From NCBI GenBank assembly GCA_903925435.1, contig CAIYFF010000381.1, forward strand, positions 1-27,442: a stretch of DNA of 27,442 bases, written 5' to 3'. Both the position numbers and the translations under genes were made by a program. The notes beneath the pieces were generated by a model. The model had not been told where the DNA came from. It saw nothing but the letters and a program-made list of their open reading frames with translations, and ran no database searches. This document shows, piece after piece, positions 1 to 7,160 of the stretch. How positions within the stretch are numbered: position 1 is the stretch's first letter; the number at the start of each line of letters is the position of its first letter. The DNA comes from an uncultured Planctomycetota bacterium (GTDB lineage: Bacteria; Planctomycetota; UBA1135; UBA2386).

Positions 1-2
1 AT

Positions 3-179
3 GTGGACGCAGAGATCGACGAGGATGCGATCCGGCCGTTCGAGGACGAGGAGAAGGTTCTCCTGTCGCGCGCGCTGCGTGCGACGCGTGGCAACGTGCG
101 CCGCGCTGCTCAGTTGCTCGGCATCGGCCGCGCGACCCTCTACCGCAAGATCCAGCAGTTCAACCTGCGCTTGCAGTGA
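3..179 (+). CDS. C-terminal end of an NtrC-family (sigma-54 activator) response regulator, 5' truncated
   Basis: Only the last 58 codons lie in the window; the gene starts upstream of base 1. Read in frame 3, the peptide ends with a Fis-type helix-turn-helix: an acidic stretch, then LLSRALRATRGNVRRAAQLL and GIGRATLYRKIQQF, stop TGA at 177-179. This RGN..RAA..LGI.R.TLYRKI pattern is the DNA-binding end of sigma-54-dependent activators of the NtrC type and of short Fis-like response regulators. The receiver and any AAA+ domain would be outside the window, so which of the two it is cannot be told. A histidine kinase gene lies 750 bases downstream on the same strand with only an RluA-type gene between, so a two-component pair is plausible (inference). 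Confidence 0.85.
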   Translation: MDAEIDEDAIRPFEDEEKVLLSRALRATRGNVRRAAQLLGIGRATLYRKIQQFNLRLQ

Positions 180-222
180 GCCATGCCGCCGCGGCGCGTT
201 GCGCGATAGGCTCGCGCGCCGC

Positions 223-858
223 ATGGCGGCCATTCCGATTCTGCACCAAGACGAGCATCTGCTGGTCGTCGACAAGCCCGCTGGCGTGCTTGTCGTCGCG
301 GCGCCGGGCCGTCGTGGCAAGACGCTGATCGATCTGCTGACGGAGCAGACCGGCGGGCGCGTGTTCGCCGTGCATCGACTCGACGAAGGCACCACGGGCG
401 CGATCGTGGTCGCTCGATCCGAGGCGGCGCGTGAAGCGATGGAGCCGCTGTTTCGCGCGCACACCGTCGTCCGCGAATACCTCGCGTTGCTGTCGGGGCG
501 GCCCTCGCCAGCGGCGGGCCGCATCGAGTCGCAGCTCAAGGAAGAGGACGGGATGATGCGCGTGGTTGAGCGCGGCGGCGTCACTGCGATCACGGACTAC
601 GAGACGATCGAGCGTCGCGGTCGTTGCACGCTCGTGCGCTGTCGCCTGTCGACAGGTCGTCGCAATCAGATTCGCGTGCACATGCAGGCGCTTGGTTGCC
701 CGATCGTCGGCGACCGCAAGTACGGCTACCGCGCGCGCGGCGACGAGTCGTTCTCGCGGCCGATGCTGCATTCGTGGCGTGTGGCCTTCGACCACCCGAT
801 TACCGGCGCGCGCGTTGCCGCGGAAGCGATCCCGAGCGAGCAGGAGCTTCGGCCATGA
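223..858 (+). CDS. RluA-family RNA pseudouridine synthase
   Basis: A 211-residue protein that should isomerise uridine to pseudouridine in rRNA or tRNA. It shows the family catalytic motif HRLDEGTTG at residues 51-59, with Asp54 the expected nucleophile, an N-terminal strand LLVVDKPAGVLV, and the C-terminal signature GRRNQIRVHM followed by LGCPIVGDRKYG. There is no N-terminal S4 domain and the protein is short, so it resembles RluA and related stand-alone enzymes more than RluC/RluD; the substrate site cannot be assigned. The ATG at 223 is chosen because the reading frame upstream of it overlaps the regulator gene and encodes Arg/Ser-rich non-domain sequence. It starts 43 bases after the regulator stop, and a histidine kinase follows at 932, all in one direction. 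Confidence 0.9.
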   Translation: MAAIPILHQDEHLLVVDKPAGVLVVAAPGRRGKTLIDLLTEQTGGRVFAVHRLDEGTTGAIVVARSEAAREAMEPLFRAHTVVREYLALLSGRPSPAAGRIESQLKEEDGMMRVVERGGVTAITDYETIERRGRCTLVRCRLSTGRRNQIRVHMQALGCPIVGDRKYGYRARGDESFSRPMLHSWRVAFDHPITGARVAAEAIPSEQELRP

Positions 859-931
859 GGCTTGATCCCGTTTGCTCGCTGCGTGGCAAAGGCCGCGGTC
901 GTTCGTAAGATCGCCGCGCGTGACATCCCCC

Positions 932-2278
932 ATGCGAGAACGCGAGGAGTCGTTGCTCGACTTCCTCCAGGACGCAGGGATCCCGCTCATCGCGCGCCTG
1001 GAGTCGTTCCTGCGGGCCGCCTCGCTGGGTCTCGCGCTCGCTGGTGTTGCGTATGGCGCTGCTTCGTTGGCGCTCGAAGGCAGCAACGTTTGGTCTGCCG
1101 ACGCGACGTGGGGCGGAGCGATCCCGTCGCTGTGTTCGGCTCCGCTCTACGCGATGGCGTGGCGCGCAGCGAGTAAGCGCGAGTTGCCCCGATCCGGCTT
1201 CTTCCTGTTCGCGGCGTTGCTGGCGTTTTCGATCCTCGCCTCATGGCAACGCGGCGCGTTCTACCCCGGCTGGTATGTGCAGCCGTTCTTGTGCCTTACT
1301 GCGAGCGCATGCCTTGGGATCGTGCCGGGGCTGTCGCTATCGCTCGTGTCGGCGTTCTCGCTCGCTGCGTCGCCGTTCGGCGGCGAGCCCATCGCGCCCG
1401 GCGTGGAGTCGGAGATGTGGCTCCACTCGATCAGCTTGATGGCGTTGTCGCTTGCGTCCGCGCTGACCGGCGTGCTGCTGCACAAAGTGCTGGTCGCTGC
1501 GTTGCAGGCGGGCGCTCGCCATCAGATGGAGCAACTCGAGACCGCGCGCGCGCTGCGGCATAGCGAGAAGTTGCTGCGCCACGCGCTTCGCGTGGACACC
1601 GTCGGCGATCTTGCGGGCCTCGTGAGTCACCAGCTGCGCAATGCGTTCCAGGTGATGCTTGGGCACGTGACGTTGCATGCGCTCGGCGGTGACGACCAGC
1701 CGGGCGAACGACTGCGCCTCGTCGGCGAGACCCTGATGCAGTCGCGGCCGCTGCTCGACCAACTGATGCAGCTCGCGCACCCCGACGATGGCGCCGTCGA
1801 AGACAGCGATCTCTCGGCGTGGCTGCACGACTTTGCAGAACGTGCGCGTCGCGTGATGCCCGCTTCGATCGAAGTGCGTTGCGAGCCGTGCCCGACGCCG
1901 CTGCCTGTGCGGCTTGAGTTTCGCGGCCTCGACCATGCGATGTGGAACCTCGCGATCAACGCGCGCCACGCGATGGAACAAGGCGGTGTGTTGACGCTCG
2001 CCGCGGCCCTACGCGACGGCATGGCATGCATCGTGGTCCGCGACACCGGCACGGGGATCCCGGCGGAGTTGCAGCAGAAGATCTTCGACCCATACGTCAC
2101 GACGAAGCCGATCGGCCAAGGCACGGGGCTCGGCCTCACCGCCGTTGCGCGCTACGTGCTGTCGTGCGGTGGCCGCATCGAGGTGCAGAGCGAGCCGGCA
2201 AAGGGCGCGGAGTTCACGCTTCGATTCCCGCTCGCGGTTGCGGCGTCAGGCCGCAGCGCGCAGGCCGAAATCGCGTAG
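932..2278 (+). CDS. Membrane-bound sensor histidine kinase
   Basis: A 448-residue kinase. The first 190 residues hold about five hydrophobic segments (roughly 28-48, 63-78, 89-105, 117-146, 164-188) and no recognisable periplasmic sensor domain, so the stimulus is probably sensed in or near the membrane. A short linker leads to a dimerisation/phosphoacceptor region with His233 in VSHQLRNAFQ, an H-box like that of NtrB-type kinases. The ATPase domain is complete: N-box NLAINARHAM (339-348), G1 DTGTGIP (371-377), F-box FDPYV (385-389) and G2 GQGTGLGL (395-402). The ATG at 932 gives MREREESLL; a GTG at 920 and a TTG at 872 are in frame but add only basic residues. The likely partner is the NtrC-type regulator whose tail is at 3-179 (inference from position). 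Confidence 0.9.
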   Translation: MREREESLLDFLQDAGIPLIARLESFLRAASLGLALAGVAYGAASLALEGSNVWSADATWGGAIPSLCSAPLYAMAWRAASKRELPRSGFFLFAALLAFSILASWQRGAFYPGWYVQPFLCLTASACLGIVPGLSLSLVSAFSLAASPFGGEPIAPGVESEMWLHSISLMALSLASALTGVLLHKVLVAALQAGARHQMEQLETARALRHSEKLLRHALRVDTVGDLAGLVSHQLRNAFQVMLGHVTLHALGGDDQPGERLRLVGETLMQSRPLLDQLMQLAHPDDGAVEDSDLSAWLHDFAERARRVMPASIEVRCEPCPTPLPVRLEFRGLDHAMWNLAINARHAMEQGGVLTLAAALRDGMACIVVRDTGTGIPAELQQKIFDPYVTTKPIGQGTGLGLTAVARYVLSCGGRIEVQSEPAKGAEFTLRFPLAVAASGRSAQAEIA

Positions 2279-2335
2279 TCGCAGAGCCGCGCGCAGGTCG
2301 TGCCGGCCACGAAGAGCCGACCAGGTCGAGCCGAC

Positions 2336-2674
2336 TCAGCGCAGTGCGAAAGCCCGCCCGAGTCGCCGCGAGATGACGCCTGCGAGCACATCGCGGAGGT
2401 CGCCGCGGCCTTTGGTGTCGATCCAGCCGTTTTGGCTGTCGCTCCACTCGAAGTGCCACGCCGTGGCGCCCTCGGCGAGCCACATTTGGTTGGCGGCCGA
2501 TTGGCGGTTGAGCACGCACTTGCTGCCGTCCGCGAAGGTCAGCTTGACGACGCCTTCCGACGCCTCGGCCTCGAGTTCGTCCGGGTCGAACGAGTCGAGC
2601 CGCAGAAGCATGGTGCGCAGCAGTTCTTCGGCGCGTTGGCGGAAGGCCTGGGTCAAGTCGCTCGCGGGAGACAT
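2336..2674 (-). CDS. cyaY: Frataxin-like iron-binding protein CyaY
   Basis: A 112-residue protein matching bacterial frataxin in length and motifs. Frataxin binds iron through an acidic ridge and modulates the IscS/IscU iron-sulfur assembly machinery in the cytoplasm. Residues 30-37 carry the acidic run DPDELEAE, followed by the core strand VVKLTFADGSKCVLNRQ (43-59), the conserved NQMWLA (62-67), the HFEW strand and the WIDTKGRGDL segment before the last helix. The ATG at 2674 is preferred over longer in-frame starts because upstream translation passes through a strong hairpin and lacks conservation. It stands alone on the minus strand, converging with the histidine kinase gene, with no isc genes in view. 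CyaY is best known from Proteobacteria and mitochondria, so its presence is informative about the lineage. Confidence 0.88.
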   Translation of the reverse strand: MSPASDLTQAFRQRAEELLRTMLLRLDSFDPDELEAEASEGVVKLTFADGSKCVLNRQSAANQMWLAEGATAWHFEWSDSQNGWIDTKGRGDLRDVLAGVISRRLGRAFALR

Positions 2675-2730
2675 GGGCGGCCACTCTGGGCCATAGGCTG
2701 CACGGACGCCAGAGGCAGAGTGGCTGGGGG

Positions 2731-2758
2731 TTGGCAGCCCGACGTGCGACGGTAGATT
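2731..2758 (+). promoter_or_regulatory. Possible sigma-70-like promoter reading into a gene-free region
   Basis: TTGGCA at 2731-2736 and TAGATT at 2753-2758, separated by 16 bases, resemble a vegetative promoter on the plus strand. Transcription would start near 2765, just before the hairpin-rich stretch, and there is no plus-strand coding sequence downstream until 5110, so the product would be a non-coding RNA or an antisense transcript of moxR. It lies 57 bases upstream of the cyaY start, on the opposite strand. Judged by eye only. Confidence 0.3.
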
Positions 2759-2770
2759 CGGCCGCACAGA

Positions 2771-2815
2771 AAAAGTCGGAGGCCGGCGACCCTCTCCCAA
2801 GGATCGCCGGCCTCC
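2771..2815 (-). terminator. Rho-independent terminator, minus strand
   Basis: A perfect 12-base inverted repeat, GGAGGCCGGCGA at 2778-2789 and its complement at 2804-2815, with a 14-base loop. Read on the minus strand it is followed after three bases by five T residues (the A run at 2771-2774 plus neighbours on the plus strand reads as GACTTTTTC). It would end minus-strand transcripts that come from moxR or from a separate RNA gene in the gap, isolating cyaY, whose start codon is about 100 bases further on. On the plus strand the same hairpin has no T run. Confidence 0.6.
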
Positions 2816-2940
2816 TGTAGGCCCGGGCCGCCGTTAGCCCTCTCGTGTCGCTCCGAAACTCCCTGCAGGATTCCGGAACTGGGCGGCTCGGGCACGTCCC
2901 ATGCGGTGTAGTGAACGAACGGGGGTTGAGAACTTTCCCT
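2771..2940. ncRNA. Candidate structured non-coding RNA, strand unresolved
   Basis: The 406 bases between cyaY and moxR (2675-3080) contain no convincing coding frame but fold strongly. Besides the 12-base hairpin at 2778-2815, GCCCGGGCCGCC at 2821-2832 pairs with GGCGGCTCGGGC at 2882-2893 (12 pairs, one of them G-U when read on the plus strand), enclosing a smaller imperfect hairpin between 2851-2858 and 2871-2878 that is better paired on the minus strand, where two mismatches become G-U. A plus-strand promoter-like pair at 2731-2758 favours one orientation and the T run beside the first hairpin favours the other. I do not recognise it as 6S RNA, SRP RNA, RNase P, tmRNA or a known riboswitch. 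Confidence 0.35.
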
Positions 2941-3017
2941 CGGCGCTCAATTTTCTTCGTGAAGGCATCGCCAACGCGGTGCAGCGCACCGGCGCGGATG
3001 CGATCCGACGACCGCGA

Positions 3018-3087
3018 GAGCTAGCGATCTGCCGATCGAGCTAGCGACACAGCAACCCAGGCAGTCGCGACGCCTGGTGTCTAGCGA
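3018..3087. repeat. Short direct repeat with 20-base phasing and a hairpin next to the moxR stop
   Basis: GAGCTAGCGA occurs at 3018-3027 and 3038-3047, exactly 20 bases apart, and its CTAGCGA core recurs at 3081-3087, 40 bases further on, where it includes the moxR stop codon. Between the second and third copies CCAGGC (3057-3062) and GCCTGG (3072-3077) form a six-base-pair hairpin that has no T run. The two-helical-turn spacing would suit a DNA-binding protein, but decay of a local duplication is equally possible. Confidence 0.35.
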
Positions 3088-4076
3088 ATGCGCCGATCTG
3101 CTGTCTGCATCCACTCTTGCAGCAGTTCGGGCACGCCAGTCCCAACGGACTCTGCCTCGTAGCCGAGCAGCACGCGGTGCCGCAGGGCAGGCAGCACGCA
3201 GGCAAGAATGTCGTCTTTCGTCACCGCTGGACGCCCGGCCAGCAGAGCTCGCGCCTTGGCCCCGAGCACGATCGCCTGGCCCGCGCGCGCACTTGCGCCG
3301 TAGCGAACGAACCGCTTCGTGCGATCCGACGCGGTCGGAGACTCGGGATGCGTCGCCGAGATCAGTTCTGCGGTGAACTGCAGCAAGTGGTTGCCGCACA
3401 GCACTTCGCGCACGAAGTGCTGCAGCTTGCGCAGGTCTTCGACCGCCAGTTGCTGCGTCGTGGTCGACGTCGCGTTGGCGGTGGTGCCGGCCAGGATCTG
3501 CACCATGGCTTCGACGGACGGCGTGCGCACGTCGAGTTTGAACAAGAAGCGGTCGAGTTGCGCCTCGGGCAGCGGGTAGGTGCCTTCCAGTTCGATCGGA
3601 TTCTGCGTCGCGACGACGTGGAACGGGTCCGGCAGCCGGTGCGTCTGCCCTGCGACCGTCACCGAGCCTTCCTGCATCGCTTCGAGCAGCGACGACTGCG
3701 TCTTGGGAGTCGCGCGGTTGATCTCGTCGGCGAGCACGAGCCCACCGAACACCGGCCCCGGCTGGAAGCGGAACGCACGCTTGCCGTCCTGCTCGTCGAC
3801 GATCGTCGTGCCCGTCACGTCGGTCGGCATCAGGTCGGGCGTGAACTGCACGCGCGAGAACGACAGGCCGAGGCCTTGTCCGAGCGACCGCACGAGCAGC
3901 GTCTTGCCGAGGCCAGGTAGACCTTCGAGCAGCACGTGGCCGCCGGCGAGGATCGCGATGAGGAGGTCGTCGATGAGCGGCTTCTGCCCGATCACCTTCG
4001 CGTTGAGGTCGATGCGAACTTGTTCGACGCGCGCGAGCAGCGCGGTGATCTCGGCCTGTACGGATTGGGCGGTCAC
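3081..4076 (-). CDS. MoxR-family AAA+ ATPase
   Basis: A 331-residue MoxR-type AAA+ chaperone-like ATPase. Walker A is GLPGLGKT at 52-59, Walker B LVLADE at 113-118, sensor 1 ATQNP at 156-160, and a lid domain follows to the C-terminus, which is the usual length and layout. MoxR proteins help mature or activate partner complexes, typically encoded beside them as DUF58 and von Willebrand A domain proteins. No such partner is encoded next to it in this window, which is unusual. It begins at a GTG (4076-4074) placed immediately after the TGA of the upstream cysteine-synthase-like gene, implying co-transcription and translational coupling. Downstream is the hairpin-rich gap at 2675-3080. Confidence 0.93.
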   Translation of the reverse strand: MTAQSVQAEITALLARVEQVRIDLNAKVIGQKPLIDDLLIAILAGGHVLLEGLPGLGKTLLVRSLGQGLGLSFSRVQFTPDLMPTDVTGTTIVDEQDGKRAFRFQPGPVFGGLVLADEINRATPKTQSSLLEAMQEGSVTVAGQTHRLPDPFHVVATQNPIELEGTYPLPEAQLDRFLFKLDVRTPSVEAMVQILAGTTANATSTTTQQLAVEDLRKLQHFVREVLCGNHLLQFTAELISATHPESPTASDRTKRFVRYGASARAGQAIVLGAKARALLAGRPAVTKDDILACVLPALRHRVLLGYEAESVGTGVPELLQEWMQTADRRIR

Positions 4077-5000
4077 TCAGTCCTCCGCGCAGAACGCAGC
4101 GTGGTCTAGGTATCGGTCGCCGGAGTCCGGCAGAACGGCGACGAGGAGTTTGCCTGCGCTAGTCGGCCGCTGCGCGATCGAAAGGGCCGCCGCGAGCACC
4201 GCGCCGCTGGCGGGGCCGCAGAGCAGCCCTTCTTGCCGAGCCAGCAGTCGCACGTGGTCGCGCGCCGCTTCGCACGTCACCGCGACGATCTCGTCGAGAG
4301 TGTGCGGGGGCAGGATCTCCGGGATGAAGCCTGCGCCGAGGCCCGGAATGTCATGCGCGCCGGCCGAGCCGCCGCCCATCACGCCGCTAGCCGCTGGCTC
4401 GACGCCGATCACCGCAACTCCGCGCTCGCGCAGCGCAATCGCGCAGCCAGCGGCGGTGCCGCCCGTGCCGATCGGCGCCACGACGATGTCGACCTTGCCG
4501 TCGGTGTCGTTCCAGATCTCGCGCGCCGTCGTCTCCGCATGCGTGCGTGCGTTGGCCTTGTTGGTGAACGGCTGCAGGCAGACGGCGCCCGGGATCTGCT
4601 TTGCGAGCAGGTCGGTCTGCGCCATCGCGCCGCGCATGCCCAGCGCCTTGTCGGTGAACACAACCTCCGCGCCGAGCGCCCGCAGCATGCGAAGGCGATC
4701 CTGCGTCGTGCCGTCCGGCATCACGAGAAGGACGCGGTAGCCAAGGCAGCGACCGACCGTCGCGATCGAGAGGCCGAGGTCCCCGCTTGTGCACTCGACA
4801 ATCGCACCGCCGCGCTGCAACGCGCCACTCCGCTCCGCTTGGCGAATCATCGCGAGCGCAGCGCGGTCCTTGTTGCTGCCCGTTGGGTTGCATGCCTCGA
4901 GCTTCACGACGACGCGACGACCTTGGGGCGACAGGCGCGGCAGGTCCACGAGCGGCGTGGAGCCAATCAGCCAAGTCAGGTCGGACGCGATGCGGGACAT
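4077..5000 (-). CDS. PLP-dependent cysteine synthase / O-acetylserine sulfhydrylase family protein
   Basis: A 307-residue fold-type II PLP enzyme of the CysK/CysM group, which makes cysteine from an activated serine and a sulfur donor. Visible elements are the PLP-lysine motif NPTGSNKDR with Lys44, the phosphate-binding loop GTGGT at 178-182, GPASGA at 262-267 and the PLP-ring serine region PDSGDRY at 291-297. The substrate loop, normally TSGNTG, reads TSGDLG at 71-76; the Asn that usually contacts the cofactor and substrate is Asp. Leu in the next position is seen in SbnA-type relatives, so substrate use may differ from a standard CysK. The ATG at 5000 (MSRIASDL) is chosen over a longer in-frame extension that is Arg/Gly-rich. 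It heads a two-gene unit with moxR and diverges from the TPR lipoprotein gene. Confidence 0.88.
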   Translation of the reverse strand: MSRIASDLTWLIGSTPLVDLPRLSPQGRRVVVKLEACNPTGSNKDRAALAMIRQAERSGALQRGGAIVECTSGDLGLSIATVGRCLGYRVLLVMPDGTTQDRLRMLRALGAEVVFTDKALGMRGAMAQTDLLAKQIPGAVCLQPFTNKANARTHAETTAREIWNDTDGKVDIVVAPIGTGGTAAGCAIALRERGVAVIGVEPAASGVMGGGSAGAHDIPGLGAGFIPEILPPHTLDEIVAVTCEAARDHVRLLARQEGLLCGPASGAVLAAALSIAQRPTSAGKLLVAVLPDSGDRYLDHAAFCAED

Positions 5001-5109
5001 GGGGGCGGGGATCCTAACTCGCGCGCCGCGCGGCCGCGCCCCGACTTTCCGCGTGCCCGCGGGACCCGCTTGCGCGTTGCGCAGCCTTGCCGCGAGGCTG
5101 CCTGCGTCC

Positions 5110-6264
5110 ATGATGCAGCGAATGCGCAGCCTCTCGTTTGCAGCAAGCGCCGCTCTTGCCGCCAGCCTCTACGCCTTGGCCGCTTGCTCCAGCGCAGCTC
5201 CTTCGGTGGAGCAGATGGCGGCCCGCGAGTTTGCTGCGGCATCGAGCCCAGAGGATGAAGCGGAGGCCGCGCGCCTCACTGCGATTGCGCGCGCACATCT
5301 CGACTCGAGCGAGTTCGACGACGCCATGGACGAGGCGCGCGATGCGCTGCAACTCGATCCGCGCAACGCCCGCGCGCGGGCCGTGCTGGCCGCTGCGATT
5401 CTGGGCGGCAGCAAGGACGAAACGCCGCCGCCGCTCGCGGTCCTGTCTGAGGCCGAGGGCGAGAGTCGGAGTGCGCTCGGGCTGGCGCAAAAGGACTGCT
5501 TCGTGGCGCTCGTCCACGCACGCATCGTCGCAGTCTCTGGGCATCTGTCCGCTGCGCTCGCCGCCGCAGAATCGTGCCTTCAGCAGGCAGTGCCGGACGC
5601 GTCGGCAGAACGCGCGCAACTCGCCGCCGCGGCCGCGGACTGGGCCTTCGAACTCGGCGAAGACCGGCGCGCGATCGCGCGACTGCGCGAGCATCTCGAT
5701 TTCGATCCCAACGATGCGCGCGCGCATCATCGCCTCGGTTCGTGCTTGTTGCGCATCGCACAGGATCCAGCCGATGCGCTCGCGGCCAGCAAGGCGTTCG
5801 CGCACTGCGCAGAACTCGATCCGAAGGACCTCGATGCGCAGCGCGCCGTCGTTGTCTCGATGCTGCGCGCGAGCGAACTCGCCGCGAAGAAGGGCACTGC
5901 CGCAGCCGTCTCGTCCGCGTTGGCCGACGCGCTTGCTGCCGCGGTAGCGTTGGAACAGCGCTTCCCGAAGTCCGTCGAGGGGCCGCATCTGCAAGGCGTG
6001 GTCTACCAACGACGGCGCGAGTTTGCGCAAGCCGCCGCGAGCTACCAGCGCGCGCTCGCAATCAACCAAGAGCATCTGCCGACGCTGCTCGCGATGGCCG
6101 ACCTTGCGCTGCTGTCCAACGACGCGGGCAACGAGTCGCTGCCGAAGGTAACCCTCACTCCCGGCGAGTGGATTCGTCGTGCGCTCGGAGCCGACGCCAA
6201 GAACGGCGGGCTCGACGAGAAGGAGCGCGGCAAGTTGCGCGCGCTCGAAGCCAACTGGAAGTGA
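5110..6264 (+). CDS. TPR-repeat lipoprotein
   Basis: A 384-residue protein with a lipoprotein signal: a short basic start, a hydrophobic stretch and the lipobox LAAC with Cys26 (SSA follows, so outer-membrane sorting would be expected in a Gram-negative cell). The mature part is helical and Ala-rich with tetratricopeptide-like repeats, for example the segments ending in DALQLDPRNARA, EHLDFDPNDARAHHRLG, CAELDPKDLDAQRA and YQRALAINQEHLPTLL. TPR lipoproteins generally act as envelope scaffolds; no specific partner is identified. ATGs at 5110, 5113 and 5122 are all possible starts. It is transcribed divergently from the cysteine-synthase-like gene and converges on fabI, with an inverted repeat between. 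Confidence 0.85.
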   Translation: MMQRMRSLSFAASAALAASLYALAACSSAAPSVEQMAAREFAAASSPEDEAEAARLTAIARAHLDSSEFDDAMDEARDALQLDPRNARARAVLAAAILGGSKDETPPPLAVLSEAEGESRSALGLAQKDCFVALVHARIVAVSGHLSAALAAAESCLQQAVPDASAERAQLAAAAADWAFELGEDRRAIARLREHLDFDPNDARAHHRLGSCLLRIAQDPADALAASKAFAHCAELDPKDLDAQRAVVVSMLRASELAAKKGTAAAVSSALADALAAAVALEQRFPKSVEGPHLQGVVYQRRREFAQAAASYQRALAINQEHLPTLLAMADLALLSNDAGNESLPKVTLTPGEWIRRALGADAKNGGLDEKERGKLRALEANWK

Positions 6265-6271
6265 CGGACTA

Positions 6272-6295
6272 GGCAGCGCGCGATGCGGCGCTGCC
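6272..6295. terminator. Inverted repeat between convergent genes, probable bidirectional terminator
   Basis: GGCAGCGC at 6272-6279 and GCGCTGCC at 6288-6295 form a perfect eight-base stem with an eight-base loop, in the 40 bases between the stop codons of the TPR lipoprotein gene (+) and fabI (-). There is no T run on either side, so it may act as a weak or factor-assisted terminator, or an mRNA 3' end stabiliser. Confidence 0.4.
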
Positions 6296-6304
6296 CGTCG
6301 CGGA

Positions 6305-7078
6305 TCAGGCGCCGAGGATGCTGAAGCCGGCGTCGACGTAGATCGTCTGGCCGGTGATGCCGCGCGCGAGGTCGCTCATCAAGAACGCCGCCGTGTTGCC
6401 GACGTCCATCTGGTCGACGTTGCGGCGCAGCGGCGCGCGTTGCGCCATGCCGTCGAGCAGCGAACCGAAGTCCGAAACGCCCATCGCCGACACCGTCTTG
6501 ATCGGGCCAGCCGAGATCGCGTTCACGCGCACGCCGTGCGGGCCGACGTCGTTGGCGAGGTAGCGCATCGAGGACTCGAGCGCAGCCTTCGCGACGCCCA
6601 TCACGTTGTAGTTCGTGACGACCTTCTCGGCGCCGTAGTAGCTGAGGCAGACGATGCTGCCCTCGCGGCCCTTCATCAGTGGCATCGCGCCCTTGGCGAG
6701 GCCGATCAGCGACCACGCGGAGACCTGCTGCGCGAGCTGGTAGCCGTCCCAGCTGGTGTCGACGAAGTTGCCGCCGAGCTCCTCGCGCTTGGCGAACGCG
6801 ATCGAGTGCACGAGGCCGTCGAGCTGCCCCATTTCCTTGCCGAGCTTGTCGAAGAACTTCTCGATGTCGCCTGGCACCGTGACGTCGCACGGGGCCACGA
6901 ACGTGTCGCCGGGCAGGTCCGCGCACAGCTTGCGGACAGGCTCCTCCATGCGCTCGTTCTGGTAGTTGAGGGCGAGGGTCGCGCCTTCACGCAGAAGCGC
7001 CTGCGCGATGCCCCAAGCGATGGAGCGCTTGTTGGCCACGCCGAAGATCACCACCTTCTTGCCGGACATCATGCCCAT
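6305..7078 (-). CDS. fabI: Enoyl-[acyl-carrier-protein] reductase (NADH), FabI
   Basis: A 257-residue short-chain dehydrogenase of the FabI type, which performs the final reduction in each round of type II fatty acid elongation. The N-terminal nucleotide-binding segment GVANKRSIAWGIA is diagnostic for FabI rather than FabG. The active-site segment LSYYGAEKVVTNYNVMGVAK contains the Tyr-x6-Lys pair (YNVMGVAK), followed by the NAISAGPIKT loop and the C-terminal ITGQTIYVDAGFSI strand. The length equals that of typical FabI. ATGs at 7078, 7072 and 7069 are all possible; the first is taken. It lies 82 bases downstream of mutY on the same strand and may be co-transcribed or have its own promoter in that gap. 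Confidence 0.95.
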   Translation of the reverse strand: MGMMSGKKVVIFGVANKRSIAWGIAQALLREGATLALNYQNERMEEPVRKLCADLPGDTFVAPCDVTVPGDIEKFFDKLGKEMGQLDGLVHSIAFAKREELGGNFVDTSWDGYQLAQQVSAWSLIGLAKGAMPLMKGREGSIVCLSYYGAEKVVTNYNVMGVAKAALESSMRYLANDVGPHGVRVNAISAGPIKTVSAMGVSDFGSLLDGMAQRAPLRRNVDQMDVGNTAAFLMSDLARGITGQTIYVDAGFSILGA

Positions 7079-7160
7079 GGTCGTCGTGCTCGTGTTGCTG
7101 TGCGGGTTTCTAAAAGGGCGGCACCATAGCGACGCGCCGCCGCGGATCACGCACGGCTTC

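Noticed and set aside
1..222. Extension of the pseudouridine synthase frame to an ATG at base 1.
   Set aside because: The extension is Arg/Ser/Cys-rich, overlaps the Fis-type regulator end in another frame, and precedes the normal family N-terminus.
2778..2940. Identification of the structured gap as 6S RNA, SRP RNA or part of RNase P (GAGGGAAAG on the minus strand resembles a RNase P segment).
   Set aside because: The other conserved segments and the overall length of these RNAs are missing, so it is left unassigned.
2941..2960. TTGAG...CTCAA followed by TTTT on the plus strand as a terminator of the candidate RNA.
   Set aside because: The stem is only five pairs, mostly A-T, with a long loop; too weak to report.
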